A stretch of 64,000 bases of DNA from Luzula sylvatica (GCA_946800325.1 OX326959.1:26667447-26731446), one strand, 5' to 3'. Counted from the stretch's first letter, positions 23,365 through 36,249 are shown. Made by a program: numbers and translations. Notes: generated by a model from the letters alone, not told the origin.

Positions 23365-23836
23365 TGAAGAAAAATAATTTCTCTTTCTTCAAAATGTAAA
23401 TCCCAAATCGATCTTTGTAAAATAAATTTTTTTCCCTTATAAATGAAAATTTTGTAGGCTCTTTGCCCGCAATTAAAAAAAAAAAATCCAGTGTATTTTT
23501 TATGAGGAATATGAAGATGAAAACAACATATTAAGTAGCTAGAAATGAGTTGGTGCATGGTCTGACAGGAATGAGAAATGATATGATGTGCAAAAAAAAA
23601 ATAAGAATTTTCTCGTGGAATTTAAGATGTATTAATGACCAAATTATTGGTGAGAAACAGTATAGCAACAGAGAGACCTGATATTATATTCTTTGAAGGA
23701 ACAAAAATGAATAACTGTGTAATAGTACCATTAATAATGAGGTTTGTACCTTTGAGAAAAAATAATAATGAGGCTTGTTGAAGTGGATTTCAAGAAGATC
23801 TCAGAGCCATTTGAAAAATTCGGACTCAGGTAGATT
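23365..23836. repeat. Tandem segmental duplication, copy 1 (left part)
   Basis: Shares an ordered series of blocks with 25488-25975: AATAATTTCTCTTT, TTATAAATGAAAATTTTG, GGAATATGAA.ATGAAAAC, GTAGCTAGAAATGA.TTGG, and GTGGATTTCAAGA followed by GATCTCAG. Copy 1 continues after the insertion at 24372-24451 (TTAGATCTTAGAAT..., ATACAAGACAATAT). No coding function recognised. Confidence 0.85.
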
Positions 23837-24371
23837 CAATGTTACAGATACCGTATATCGCTTACACACCGATCAGTCGTCGATAAGAAATATGATCGAC
23901 ATATCGGATTTATAGCGGAAAATATCAGTGATATAGCGGTACTGTACTTTTTAATATTAATATATTAAATTGATTATTATAACATTAATTTATATTGAGT
24001 TTTTTAAACTAATTTAAATTTTACATGATTAATATTCAAAATTCAACAATACACATAAATTTCAAGTTCAACTAAATATACATTTCCGACCAAAAATATT
24101 AGATAAAGAAAGAAAGAGATGAAATAATTGGGCCAAAAATATTAATGAAAATATTGTTAAAATATGGACCAGTCCAAAATAATATTTAAAATAAATTATG
24201 TTTTAAATCCAAATCGGTTCAAATCGGTCCAAATATCGGCCCATATCGGCATGGTCCGTGTATCGGTCGACCGATTTACTCAACCGATACGGGTCATATC
24301 GTAACGGAGGGGCACTGATTAGAGATATGAAACCGACATACCGGTCCATATCAGTGATATTTAGAACACTG
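23837..24371. mobile_element. Non-autonomous hAT-like element, ATATCGG family
   Basis: Starts CAATGTTACAGATACCG and ends ATATTTAGAACACTG, flanked by perfect 8-bp GGTAGATT repeats (23829-23836 and 24372-24379). The ends are rich in ATCGG/CCGAT, TATAGCGG and GATATAG. No transposase. Confidence 0.88.
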
Positions 24372-24451
24372 GGTAGATTAACTAGTTAGATCTTAGAATA
24401 GGAGTTACTTTAATATAATTTCCAAAAATACAAGACAATATGTACTTACAA

Positions 24452-25060
24452 TAGGGATATCAAACGGTTCGGATCTGGTACGGATAGTGGTCATATCAGT
24501 TCCATATCCATATTATTCTTCGGATACGGATCCGGATACGATTCGGATAGTAAACAAATACGGACATGGTTCGGATATTGGCAGATACGGATACGGATAC
24601 GAATACGGTTCTTTTCCGGATATTAAAACGGATACTATGTTATGATAATATAATTTATTTTATAATTATAAATAAATATAATTTGTGACAGGAACGATAT
24701 ATATGATTATATTTATACGTAATTTTACGATTGTGATTTTAAATCACTCACAAATCATTAATTTATATATGATTTGTCAACTAATATCAAATAAAATACA
24801 TAAAAATATATATAATATACGGATCCGGATTCGGATACTCGAATCCGGTTCCGAGTATCCTTATCCTACAAATACTCAGATCCGGAACACTGATTCGGTC
24901 TCGGCACCAAAATCGAATATCGGATCCGGTTCCAGATCCAAAATGAATAATCATATTCAAATCCGGATCCACTCATATCCGAATATTTTTTTCGAATCCG
25001 AATACTTTTTCGGATACGATTCGAATTGGTTCGGACAATATCCACACCATTGACCCCCTA
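24452..25060. mobile_element. Non-autonomous hAT-like element, CGGATACGGAT family
   Basis: Starts TAGGGATATCAAACGG and ends CCATTGACCCCCTA, flanked by perfect ACTTACAA repeats (24444-24451 and 25061-25068). Dense CGGATACGGAT / ATCCGGATCC arrays fill both sides. The open frame across it at 24685-25053 is a by-product of these words. Confidence 0.88.
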
Positions 25061-25487
25061 ACTTACAATCACACTAGAGTGTGAATGAGATGCATATATT
25101 AGTTTTTATCGTTTTTGACCCACGAGATGGTCCTTGAAGATTTTTTTTATGGACAAGATAAAAGAAGTGAGAATTGATACTTTTGTATTTTTTTTATCGT
25201 TTAATAAACTAATATTTATGATAAAAAAATAATATTTGTAATTAGATTTGTATTTTTGTATTTGATATTTTTTTAGTAAATAATACATTCAGAATATAAT
25301 AATCATTTGGATATCCGAAATTAATTCGTATTTTAGTTGATAATATTTGTATTCTTTTTTTTTGAGGGAAAGGCAGATAATATTTGTATTCTTATCTGTG
25401 TTCGAAAATACAACATTTCATATGATATGACCATTATTGGTCCGAATCTCCTTTGTTGACACCCCTAATTTATGAGTCCTATGAAAA
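25061..25487. other. AT-rich spacer inside the local duplication
   Basis: AT-rich DNA between the second insertion in copy 1 and the start of copy 2. No gene seen. Confidence 0.4.
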
Positions 25488-25615
25488 ATGATTGATGTAA
25501 AATAATTTCTCTTTTCTAAAATGTAAAGCAGAGCCTGACCAAAAATCGGCTTCTGCAAAATACTCTTTCCCTTGCTTATAAATGAAAATTTTGCAGCTCT
25601 TTTCCTGCGGTTAAT

Positions 25616-25646
<31 letters not shown>

Positions 25647-25975
25647 TCTAGTTCCTGTTTCTGTTAAGGAATATGAACATGAAAACACCATATTAATGGA
25701 TGAGCCTGGTCTCAAGGTAGCTAGAAATGAATTGGTGCATGGTGTAAGAGAACATGAAAGGTAAGAGATATTAATGAAAAGAAGAAATTATAGTGGACAA
25801 ACATCAACCAACAATAATGATACCACTATTGATGTTCGTGGTAGTGTGGATTTCAAGATCTCAGGAACTATAATTCAAATGGGGCCTCGGGTGAAAAAAG
25901 TTAGATCTTAGAATTAGAATTATTTTAATATATTTTCTACAAATACAAGACAATATATAATTAGAACAATGATAT
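25488..25975. repeat. Tandem segmental duplication, copy 2 (insertion-free)
   Basis: Homologous to 23365-23836 plus 24372-24451, but without the two hAT-like insertions: GTTAGATCTTAGAATTAG runs straight into the ATACAAGACAATAT block. A poly(A)-like run lies at 25625-25646. Confidence 0.85.
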
Positions 25976-26285
25976 TAAACACTCCGGCTTAATATCCCGC
26001 AGCAATACACAAGGCCGGTCCTGAGTTTTGAACGACCCGAGACTTATTTGAGAGAACGGACCCCTTAAATAATCAATTTCAAAAAAATTTGTTAAATCAC
26101 ATTATCCTTCTACCGCCCCTTTCTCTCGTACTTCTTCCTCTCGCAATTCCTCTTCTACTCCTTTCTCTTGCAATTTCTCTTCTTATATCCACGCATCCAT
26201 TTCAATTTTCAAAACTTTCTCAATATTTTTTCTCGCAAAGAATTTGTTACTCGCTTCTTTTGAGATTTGATAAATGTGTATAATA

Positions 26286-27316
26286 GGTATGTTTGATTTG
26301 GTGGATTATGGTGGATTGTATTTGGATATCCATGATTTCAAATACAATTCATTGTTTGATTTGGTGGATTAAGGTGAAATCATAGATAAGAAGATGGATA
26401 TTGTTATACACCAAATTTTTTTGGTATTTCAAATACATGGATATAAATATCCATGTATTTCATTATAATATATTTTCTTCAAATTATATTCATAAATAAT
26501 AATTATATTGTATTTATATTATATTATATTATATTATATTATATACTATCCTATAATATAATATAATATAAGGTAATTTAAGGTAATTTAATATAAACCA
26601 ATATAGTATAGTATAATTTACTATAATATAAAACAATATAATTTAATATAATATAATGGTATATAATATAACATCATATAATATCATAAAATATAATATA
26701 ATATATATAAAATTATTATATATTATATTGTATTGTATAATATATAATATAATATAAATATAATATCAAATAATCTAATCTAATCTAATATAATCTATAA
26801 AAATTAAAGAAATATAATATTATATTATATGATATTATATAATAAGAAATAAATTACATAATATAATATAAAGAAATATAATGTTATAAAATATTATATA
26901 ATATAATATAAAATAAAATAATATAATATTAAAATAATATCTTATCGTATAATATAATGTAATAGAATATTATATTATAAAATATCAAGTAATATAATAT
27001 AATATATTATAAAATGATATAATATAATATAATGTAATGTAATGTAATGTAATGTAATGTAATGTAAAATAATATAATATAAAATAAGATAATATAATAT
27101 AAATTAATATAGTATAATATAATATAATAAAATAATAAATATTAAAATAATAAAATCATGGATTTTGTACCAAGAATCAAACAAAAAATTTTATATACAT
27201 GGATTATCAAATACAACAAATCAAACAACTCATATGAATTATCAAATACATGGATAGTGAAATACATATATTTCACATATCGATGCATATCAAAATCCCT
27301 CAAATCAAACATGCCC
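26286..27316. mobile_element. MITE with Harbinger-like ends, filled with AT minisatellite
   Basis: Ends GGTATGTTTGATTTGG and CAAATCAAACATGCCC are inverted, and AATA flanks both sides (26282-26285, 27317-27320). The GG(G)YATGTTTG type of terminus is typical of PIF/Harbinger MITEs, but their usual TAA/TTA target duplication is not clear. The middle 650 bp (about 26490-27150) is a degenerate TATAATA array. Confidence 0.65.
27031..27066. repeat. (AATGT)n pentanucleotide repeat
   Basis: Seven regular AATGT units inside the AT minisatellite of the surrounding MITE. Confidence 0.9.
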
Positions 27317-28030
27317 AATATTTTTTTATCCTTTTTAATACCCGGATGGAGCCATGGTTTGCTGGCTGTAAAATTATAATTTTGTTCTATTAAATATATA
27401 ATTTACAATAAAAATTATAATATAGAAATATAGAAAATTAGTCAGGATTTGTTTCTCCGATTTTATCATGGTAATCGATTCTTTAATAAAGAATACTTCG
27501 TTTTTAATTTCATAAAATAACTTCTCTTAATGCCCACCTCATTTCGACAGAGAATATATGTGTTCCTATTTAAGGTTATGCACGAAGACAAAACCAACAA
27601 AGACATTAGAAAATTCCCAATACATTTTCTTGCCCAATTCATTGATTAAAATCAATGTATTTATATTTTTCTAAATTTCAAAAGAAATGAAAAAAAATAA
27701 GAAAGTAATACTGTCAGAATTGGCGACTTTGACCGCCTAGCACGGAATTTGGCAAAATGACGATTTTTGGCAAATTGCCCTAATTGTGAAAACTTGATAT
27801 TATTAGAAAGAAAAAAGTACACTTTTGCCTTCCAATCTTTTCCAAAAAATACACTTTATCCCCAAAACAAAAATCTGCACATTTTTGCCCCTTAATGATT
27901 CAAAAATTGTTCAACATGTTCCCTCCGTCTATTTGATGTTAAAACCTCAGTTAACTGATGATGTGGCGTGCTGAGTAAGATACAAATAATGCTGACATGG
28001 CAATTGAACCAATTAAATCCAAACCCGACC
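27317..28030. other. AT-rich intergenic DNA
   Basis: No gene. Words such as TCCGTCTATTTGATGTTAAA and ACATTTTTGCCCCTTAATGATTC near 27880-27940 look like a decayed repeat, but I could not set its limits. Confidence 0.35.
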
Positions 28031-28330
28031 CGAAAACCCAAATAACCAATACCCAACAGCCGCTCCCCCCTCTCTCTCGCTCTCTCTTTCTCTCCCTTTC
28101 TCTTTCTCTCCCTCTCTCCGTCCTGATTGCTCACCTTCGTTCTTCTCGCCTTCTATTGGGCCGCTCAACAGATCTTCGCCTTCTCGTCTTCTCGCTGCTG
28201 CGATCAACAGATCTTCGCCTTCTCGCCTTCTCGCTGCTGCGCTCAACAGATCTGAGGTCTCGCCATCTTCGCCTTCTTCCTTTGATCTTCGCCTTCAACA
28301 GATCTTCGCCTTCAACAGGTTAATTCCCTT
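28031..28330. repeat. CT-rich tract and TCTTCGCCTTCTCG minisatellite
   Basis: A (CT)n stretch (28070-28120) is followed by two to three 45-48-bp units containing TCTTCGCCTTCTCG and CTGCTGCG.TCAACAGATC (about 28160-28315). It resembles a gene leader, and AGGGTTTAGGGTTTT follows at about 28350, but no convincing coding exon follows. Confidence 0.6.
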
Positions 28331-28514
28331 CTCTCGGTTCCTTCGTTAAGGGTTTAGGGTTTTCTCTCGGTTCCTTCGTTTAGGTTAATTCACTTATGTC
28401 GTCTCGTAATCCTAAATTGATTCAAATTAGGGGCTGATTAGGGTTTAATTAGTCAAATTGATTCAAATTAGGGACTGATTAGGCTGTAATTAGTCAAATT
28501 GATTCGGATTAGGC

Positions 28515-28651
<137 letters not shown>

Positions 28652-29774
28652 CTTGCTAGGTCCCTAAAAAAGAAGATCCTATACCTGGGCCTGGCCTGGC
28701 CTTTTGACCGGCCCTGCCTTCATCAAACAAATGAGGAGTCCGATATTGAAGTCTAAACAGAGCGTCAAGGGATCCTCCATCAATATTGAAGTCTAAATGA
28801 AGTATAACACCGAAAACAATGGATTTGTGTGTTTATTTATATTTTTTATTTTTATTTATAGAAAAGACCATGGACGAATGCTAAGATTGTTTTGAACTGA
28901 ACTCTGAAAGGTCTCATCTCGGAAATCACTTTTAGGCATGGTGTGAGCAACAAGCAGCTTTAGTTCGAATAAGGTCTGGATGAAAGCCGAGACCATTTCC
29001 CCTGGCTCTTACTTATTCTATCTCTTTGACTTCCACTCCCAAGGGAACGATCTTCGAGACTACGCATATCTTGAATGGTTTTTGGATGGTTCTTGCATCT
29101 TGCCCTACCGATCTATGCTATCTTTTATGGCATTGTTTTCTTGCTTACGTGCACTATGGAAGTAGACAATACGACTTATGAAAACGCCGTACAGAATGCC
29201 GAGTCGATGGCTTGTTGGGATTTTGGAGTTTGGTTTGTATTTAAGAGAATTAGTGATGTAGAATTTGGGGATCAATATCAAAATTCAATAAACAAGAAGA
29301 ATACACGGAGTGAGAAAAGTCTTCTAATTTTTTATATATAATTATACATGACCCCGAAATGTGCACACACAATCATAAATTATATAGTATTTGAAATAAG
29401 GATGAAATTGTTTTCATGTGCCCCCGTGACCCGTGCTCGTCTTTGGTTAGTGTTACTGTTACATGATTACATCTCTGTCATTGTGGAAATGTCTCAAGTT
29501 GTTTTGCCAGAATGTTCCTCCTTTCGTGCTGTGCCCCAAAATCAATGGTTCTCATCATGTTAGATAGGGTCATGATACAAAGTGCAAAATTGATATGATG
29601 CCTTAGGTCATGATGCTTGTAATTGTTTTTTTTTTAAATATTTACACTACATTGTACTTTCCTTTTTATTTTAATAAAAAATGATTGGACCGAAGGCTGC
29701 TTGTCTTTTCTTAAAAAAAAAAAATTCGAACAAGATACTTTTTACTAGTTCTTTACTTTCCTACACATGGAGTA
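28652..29774. other. Region with no assignable gene
   Basis: Two overlapping frames (28980-29165 and 29075-29341) have more ordinary composition than their surroundings. One contains a hydrophobic stretch (WFLHLALPIYAIFYGIVFLL). I recognise no family, see no start context or splice pattern, and treat it as possible gene debris. Confidence 0.3.
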
Positions 29775-29865
29775 TATTAATATTTTGATCCTCCCCTTTA
29801 TAAAAACTAAAATGTCTTTTTAATCTCAGAAGTTTCTAATTCGGTTGAATAGTAGTAGTTGCAGT
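29775..29865. repeat. Tandem duplication copy 1 (interrupted; resumes at 30419-30495)
   Basis: TTTATAAAAACTAAAATGTC.. and AGAAGTTTCTAATTCGGTTG.. recur at 30519-30600. This copy is split by the element at 29866-30418; its right half resumes as TTTTTGGTATATTTTTCCTAAC. Confidence 0.88.
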
Positions 29866-30418
29866 GTCTATGTTGCACGGATACGGATACTGGTATTGTA
29901 TCCGATACGATACGGATACGGCGATACGACAATTTTTAAAAAATCACGGATACATATATAACTATATAATAATTATTTTAATATATTTATATTATATATA
30001 ATTAATAAATAAGTAATAAATAAAATAATAAAATAATAATATTTTTAAATTAAATATCATGACAATAAATAATATCAACAAAACAATACAAGTATCATAA
30101 AAATATTATAAACTTGTTCTAGAAATATCATATAACTAATCTAGAAGTATCCTAGAAATATCCTATATAATTTATTTAAAAATATTATGGGCCAAAATAT
30201 ATAATAGACCGAAGTATCCTTAATGGAGTATCCCAGTCGTATCCTGGACGTATCCTCAGCCGTATCCTTGTCATATCCGAAAAAAATAAATATTAAAATA
30301 TTCATATATGTCACGTGACGTATCCGATACGTATCCGAGCCGTATCGCATCCGTATCCGTATCCGATACGCGTATCTTCATGATACTTCTGCATTTTTGA
30401 AGTATCCGCGTAACATAG
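29866..30418. mobile_element. Non-autonomous hAT-like element, GATACG family
   Basis: Left end GTCTATGTTGCACGGATAC and right end GTATCCGCGTAACATAG are inverted, flanked by perfect GTTGCAGT repeats (29858-29865 and 30419-30426). Both ends are packed with CGGATACGGATAC / GTATCCGATACG. The uninterrupted duplicate at 30505-30690 shows the empty site. No transposase. Confidence 0.87.
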
Positions 30419-30504
30419 GTTGCAGTACATTTTTGGTATATTTTTCCTAACCTACGCTAAAAAGTACAAATGAAAAAGATCATAGTAATATTTTGATATT
30501 TTTG

Positions 30505-30690
30505 GTATATTAATATTTCGATCCTCTCCTTTATAAAAACTAAAATATCTTTCTAATCACAGAAGTTTCTAATTCGGTTGAACAGTAGTAGTTGCATTAT
30601 ATTTTTGATATATTTTTCCTAACTTACCCTAAAAACTACAAATGGAAAAGATCATAATAATATTTTGGTATACTTTTCCTAGGGTGGGTG
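30505..30690. repeat. Tandem duplication copy 2 (empty site)
   Basis: Continuous version of copy 1: ..GAACAGTAGTAGTTGCATTA passes straight into TTTTTGATATATTTTTCC without the element or a doubled GTTGCAGT. Confidence 0.88.
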
Positions 30691-30852
30691 TGGGGCTTGC
30701 CCAAAGCCCTTTGGGCAGAAAACTTGCACAAACACATGCTCAACCACACGATGAGATCACGATTCATAAATCATGATTAAACTCTAACGCCAATATTAAA
30801 CCCCGTTAATTCACCCTAACAGATCTTCTTTGTCCATTTATAGAATAAAATC

Positions 30853-31602
30853 ATGGAGATAACTCCCTTTCCCTTCTCGTCCTTCTCTCTCACCATTACT
30901 ATCCTAATCTGCTTTTGTCTCTCTCATTGCAGCCTCCGTGCTGAAACCCTACGCCGCCATGTGGTCGGAGCACAAACATCGTCTTCATTTCTTAGAAACT
31001 CCTCCGGCTGATTATCAAATTTCGTCGGATCACACCTCTTAGAAACACTAATCTACTTTCGGTTTTCTTCTCCATTCTTCGCATTTCTCAATTTTTCAAT
31101 TTCACGGCCTCAATTTGGGACAAATGAGTTTGTTTGATTGAACATTGTTACATCCAATTCGATTAACACTTAATTTGACGCGATAATCAATTTTAATCAT
31201 GCAGGTTTACGCAGGGATAGACATAGGAACCCCAATTTCTCGTGGTGCTCGATTCAGGAAGCGATTGGCTATGGGTCCCATGCAATTGCATCCGGTGCGC
31301 TCCCTTATCACGCGATCACAGTAACATGTACAGATTTCTTTTGTTCGACCAAACAAAATCAACCACAAACCCTTCAATCCCATGCAATTGCACCGGAATG
31401 GCCCCTGATGGATTGCTCGAACATGGACTAGGAGAAATATCTGTACCCAGTTTTCTATCGAGGAGCAGTTTTGTGAAACAATATTTTTCTATATGTTTCA
31501 AAGACGATGATTGGCAGAATTTATTTCGGTGATCAAGGGACCTCTTTGCAAAAATACATTCCTTTTCTTCCTACTACAACAATTAGTAAACAATTCAGTT
31601 AA
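30853..31602 (+). pseudogene. Aspartyl protease (pepsin A1, plant At5g10080-like) pseudogene
   Basis: Starts MEITPFPFSSFSLTITILIC, a good signal peptide, but stops after about 52 codons. From 31205, after an intron-like CAG, comes VYAGIDIGTP, then a frameshift into VLDSGSDWLWVPCNCIRCAPLS with the first catalytic motif (DSG for the usual DTG). The frame then jumps, after an internal deletion, to APDGL and GEISVPSFLSR plus FSICFKDDD. A second frameshift near 31510 leads to GRIYFGDQGTSLQKYIPFLP, ending at TAA 31600-31602. The propeptide, much of the N-lobe including the flap, and the whole C-terminal lobe with the second catalytic Asp are missing. The order of blocks matches plant aspartyl proteases that carry a C-terminal anchor. 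It cannot make an active enzyme. Confidence 0.85.
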
Positions 31603-34180
31603 TTCATTTAATTTCTTGGAATTTTTATATAATCAATTAATTCTTTTTTTGTTTTTTTTAGATAAAAGTTGATCACGAACAAGTTTTGATACAGGGTCTT
31701 GTGCCGCAATATATTTATAAGAAATATTTGATCAGAAAATCACTCTTTGTTTTTAGATTTTTACAATTTAGCCCTTTTGTATGTATTTTAGTTTGACAAT
31801 CAAGTTAATTCTTCGAGAGTCTTGGTTTTATTGTGTGCGATTGTGTAACTTCCTTTATGTACCAATCTTATGATTTTGTTTGTGATGTTTATATGATATG
31901 TATTGTTTTTTGTTTTATTTATATGGTTTGCATTGTCTATATGTTTTTTGTTCTTGTTTACGTGGTGCATGGTACGGAATTCAACAATGTGTTTTGTCCT
32001 GCATTTGCGCGAAATGTTCATAAGTTTTGTTGAGTAAGTTCCTTGGACCAAATATATAAAATATTCATTGCTATTACACATTTAAGAAAAAAAAAATTAC
32101 ACGAATCCGTTCTTGTCATGATTTTATTTTTCACGTCTTGGTTTTTTCACATGATTTCATTTTTTTTTTACGTGCAAAGTCGGGTTTTTTTTTTACATTA
32201 TTCAAAACAACAACATGTATCTATAGTTGTCTATATATTCATTGATATTACACATATAATATAAATAAATTACATGATTCATATTCAAACAACGATAATG
32301 ATAGATGATGATGAATGGTGATGATGAAAATGATGAATGATGATGAGGATGATGCATGATGCATGATAATGAATGAAACATGCTGAATGCTGATACTTAA
32401 GCTGATATTTAATTTAAACAAAACAAAATTAATTAGATTAAAAAACAAATCTTTACCATATTTCTTTTTGAGTGGAGCTGATCCCAACAAATTTAATCGA
32501 AATTTCAATGAATTCCTCAATCATACTTGAATTGTGCCAATAAAATATCCTAATCCTGCAATATGAAAATAGGAACATGTATTTTGTGATATTTGAATTT
32601 TTGTAATAATCCAATGCCAAAAAAGGCAATGAATGTTTTATATACCAAAATAAACCCCTACTATTTTTTAACACACCAGGGTTATTTTGTAAAATCATAA
32701 AATAGGAAACAAAAATAGCACAAAAAAGAAAGGAAGTAAAAATGGATTATTTGGGAATATCATTTAAAAAAACAAACCAGCACAAATAAATTTGATCAAA
32801 AAATATAATTAGCATAAATTTACTGCAGAAAATTATACTAAAAGAAGAAGAAAGAGTCGTACCGTTGTGGGGTCTAAATCTGAGGGCGAAACCCTAGCGT
32901 ATCGTTTTGGAATTACATCTTTGAAATTAACCAAAATATCGTATATATCCCTGAAAACGATGTAAAGATCAAAAGAACTCTAAAAATGAGAAATAAATAA
33001 AATATATACCTGAAATTAAGGAAAATGTCATATATATGCGTGGAAATAAGAGGAATATAAAAAATACCCCTGCAAATGAAAAAATATCAATTAAATCTCT
33101 CAAATTAGCGAAAATATCTAATCATATATATTCAAAGTTCAAAAGTGTTGAATGAATCAATTTAAGGGACCATTTGCAATTTAAGAAAAATACAGGGGCC
33201 TTCCTGGAATTGAAACAAAATTTGATTACTCAGGTTTTAAATCTGTGTCGCTTGGAAAATGCATCGTTCTTGTGCTGTGAATTTTTCCATATCGATCTGA
33301 AAAAAATGATTGCACAAATTTAACTAATTTTTGTTCGAATTGAATTGTAAATAAAAATGAATAATAATAATAATAGTAAAAATATCATATATACCGCTGC
33401 AAAACGGAAACATCCATGATGCATTTATTTAGTACTTGTAGGGGTGTGTGTCCTATTTGCATTTTGACACAAAACAAATATATTATACCTTTTGTACGAC
33501 TCACAATCGGAATCCTGACGAATAATCGGATCATATCCAGCTCCTACAGCAACCCAAAATAAAAAAATATTAATTCAAATGACCAAGAATTATTATTATT
33601 ATAAACGATTATTAGGATGGAAGAATAACAATTGCAAATTAAATGAAACCACAAATGGCCAAATCGAGCTTATGCATTATCCAAAATGATTCTGGCTCCA
33701 ACATCAGCTTCATTATTATTTTTCACCTCAATTTATTAAGCATTTTTTCTTCTTAATATGAGCTCTTGATTATTTTTCATATCAACTGGGAACTGGAAAG
33801 TGTTGGCACATATCAAAATAATGTCGATGGCTTTAAAACAGCACTACAACAATTTACGCATCTGCAAAATCAAGCAAAATCAATCAAAATAATGGAAAGA
33901 ACACGAAAAATTAACCCTAAACCGAGGAACTGATAAATAATTAATCATAGAAGAGTTAAAACCTGACCAATAATTAGTAACGCAATTAGTTAAAACCCAA
34001 AATCGGCAACAACAATCACAAAAATCCAACAAAAAACCCAATTCAAAACCTGGATCGAACCGACCAAGGCAATTGACGGCGCCATCATACCAAGAAGTCA
34101 GTAACAACAGCCGAAAAAAACCAAAACGGATCATACGATAAGAACAAAACCGCAGAAATTGCAAAAAACATGTAAATGTT
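31603..34180. other. AT-rich region, possible captured minus-strand transcription unit
   Basis: No gene is assigned. On the minus strand an exon-like segment bounded by AG and GT (about 32457-32560) and a leader-like stretch at 34190-34370 suggest fragments of a captured gene, but no protein family is recognisable. ATGATGA repeats lie at 32285-32390. Confidence 0.3.
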
Positions 34181-34370
34181 AGAAACTAACCGGAGGAGCA
34201 TCGTCGCCGCTCGTCTAGGGTTTCGTCGCCAGTCGCATGCCAAAGCCAAAAATAGCCCACCACGTCGCCGTTCGCGTAGGATTTCGTAGCCAGTCGCTAT
34301 CTTCCTCTAGGGTTTCGTTTCCCCTTTCTTTGGCGCCGGCATAAATGAGAGGAGAGAAAGAGAAAAGAGC
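34181..34370 (-). other. Leader-like GC-rich stretch with repeated TAGGGTTTCGT
   Basis: TAGGGTTTCGTCGCC, TAGGATTTCGTAGCC and TAGGGTTTCGTTTCC follow three times with CGCCGTTCGCG-like spacers. It resembles plant 5' leaders and may be the start of a captured or dead gene on the minus strand. Confidence 0.35.
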
Positions 34371-34609
34371 AATATATATTTTTTACCCATAATAATTTGA
34401 GTACAATCGGTGCACCATGGACCGAAAGACTGGCTTTGTTTATTTCTCTCTTGGTGCACATGGAACAGGCGTGCCGAAATTCTATATCATGTATTGATAG
34501 CAGCTGCACGAAAAATACATGAACGAAGCCACAAATTATCCAAAAATGAAATTGTGAGAGAAGCTGCCACGTGGCAGCTCTTGAGAAGGAAAATTTCCCT
34601 AAAATTATA

Positions 34610-35373
34610 ACTAAGATAGAATATAATCAAGAATATATTTTACAATTATATCATGTTTTGGTAGAAAATAGCTCATTTTAATCAAATTTTAATACATATA
34701 TTTAAGTAAATAATAATATCGAAAACATAACACAATTTAACGAAAGCAACTACAAAATTGATATCATTATTGCTCACAATATAAGTGTAGAAACATTGAA
34801 CAATACAAACAATATACTCAAACACACATAATCAATTATAAGATAATGATAATTTTTTATTGATAAACAAAACAATGAAAATTATACACCGCATTACATT
34901 AAACAATTAAAATAATATTCAAATTTAATTTAGAAAAAATGTAATTAAAATTTATTTGACATCATATGTTATTTTTACATTTACAACTTAAAAATAACAA
35001 TAATATTCGAAACATGTTTAGTTTAAGAAATTATTTATATTTTAAAGTGGTGAAAAACATAAACACAAATATAACATACTTAGTAATATATTATTGTAAT
35101 TATTATAATTATCTTAAAAGTATTAACTATTTAAATTTAATTATTTATATGTGTTATTATGCGTTGTATTTTATTACATAATTTCTTCATAAATTCAAAT
35201 ATAAAGTATTATGTATGAACTATATTAATATGAATGTCAAGTAAGAGAAAATTCAAATGAATATACTTGACGAGTTATTGAAACTAAATTCTAATTATAT
35301 CAAAAATATTATAATGTTTCATATGAAAAATTATATATATTTATTAATGGGATGAGAGAGAAACATATCATAT
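34610..35373. repeat. Dispersed AT-rich repeat, copy 1
   Basis: Shares words with 63400-63900, such as TATGTATGAACTAT.TTAATATG.ATGTCAAG and GAATATACTTGA. The match resumes beyond the hAT-like insertion near 36560-36720 (AAATAATGACACACAAATTA, TATGATCTT, CCAA.GGTTCAAAT). Confidence 0.6.
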
Positions 35374-35381
35374 GTAAATAT

Positions 35382-35631
35382 CAATGTTTTAAATAGCGTG
35401 TAGCGGCACGCAGCGTTTTCGATGTTTAATTTAGCGGTTAGCGTTAGCGGGCGATATAGCGCCGCTTCACCATCACAGCGGCGTTTCATCAAAATTATTA
35501 TTTTTATAATACTAAATATACATATGAATATAATTTAGCGGCCCAATATTATAAACAAAATTATATCAAATGCTTATTTATATCAATCTCACAAACTAAC
35601 ATAAATTAAAAATTCAACTCCAAGAAAAATA

Positions 35632-35685
<54 letters not shown>

Positions 35686-36008
35686 TTTTATTTTTATTTT
35701 ATTAGTATGTTGTTGTAATTATAATAATGCTAATAATAGTTCTTGTTGATCTTGTTCTTCCTATAATAATAATAATAATAATAATTATTATTATTATTAG
35801 TATTAGTATTATTATTATTATTTAATAACAATAATTATTATTGTATAATAATAATATTAATTATTATTATTATTATTTAATACAAATAATAATAATAACA
35901 ATTATTATTATTATTATTTATTATTAATATTATTTAATAACAATTATTATTATTGTGTAATGATAATAATGATTATTATTATTGTTATTATTATTTAATA
36001 ACAATATC

Positions 36009-36078
<70 letters not shown>

Positions 36079-36171
36079 TGTACTATTACTATTACTATTA
36101 CTATCATTATTTTATTATATTTTTATTATTACTATTGTTATTATTAGACTTAACATTATTATGATTTTATG

Positions 36172-36249
<78 letters not shown>

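Noticed and set aside
28980..29341. Possible small membrane protein gene
   Set aside because: No family resemblance, no splice or promoter signals, two frames compete; left as unassigned.
34190..34320. TAGGGTTT words as possible interstitial telomere repeats
   Set aside because: Units are TAGGGTTTCGT with spacers, not tandem TTTAGGG; more like gene-leader DNA.
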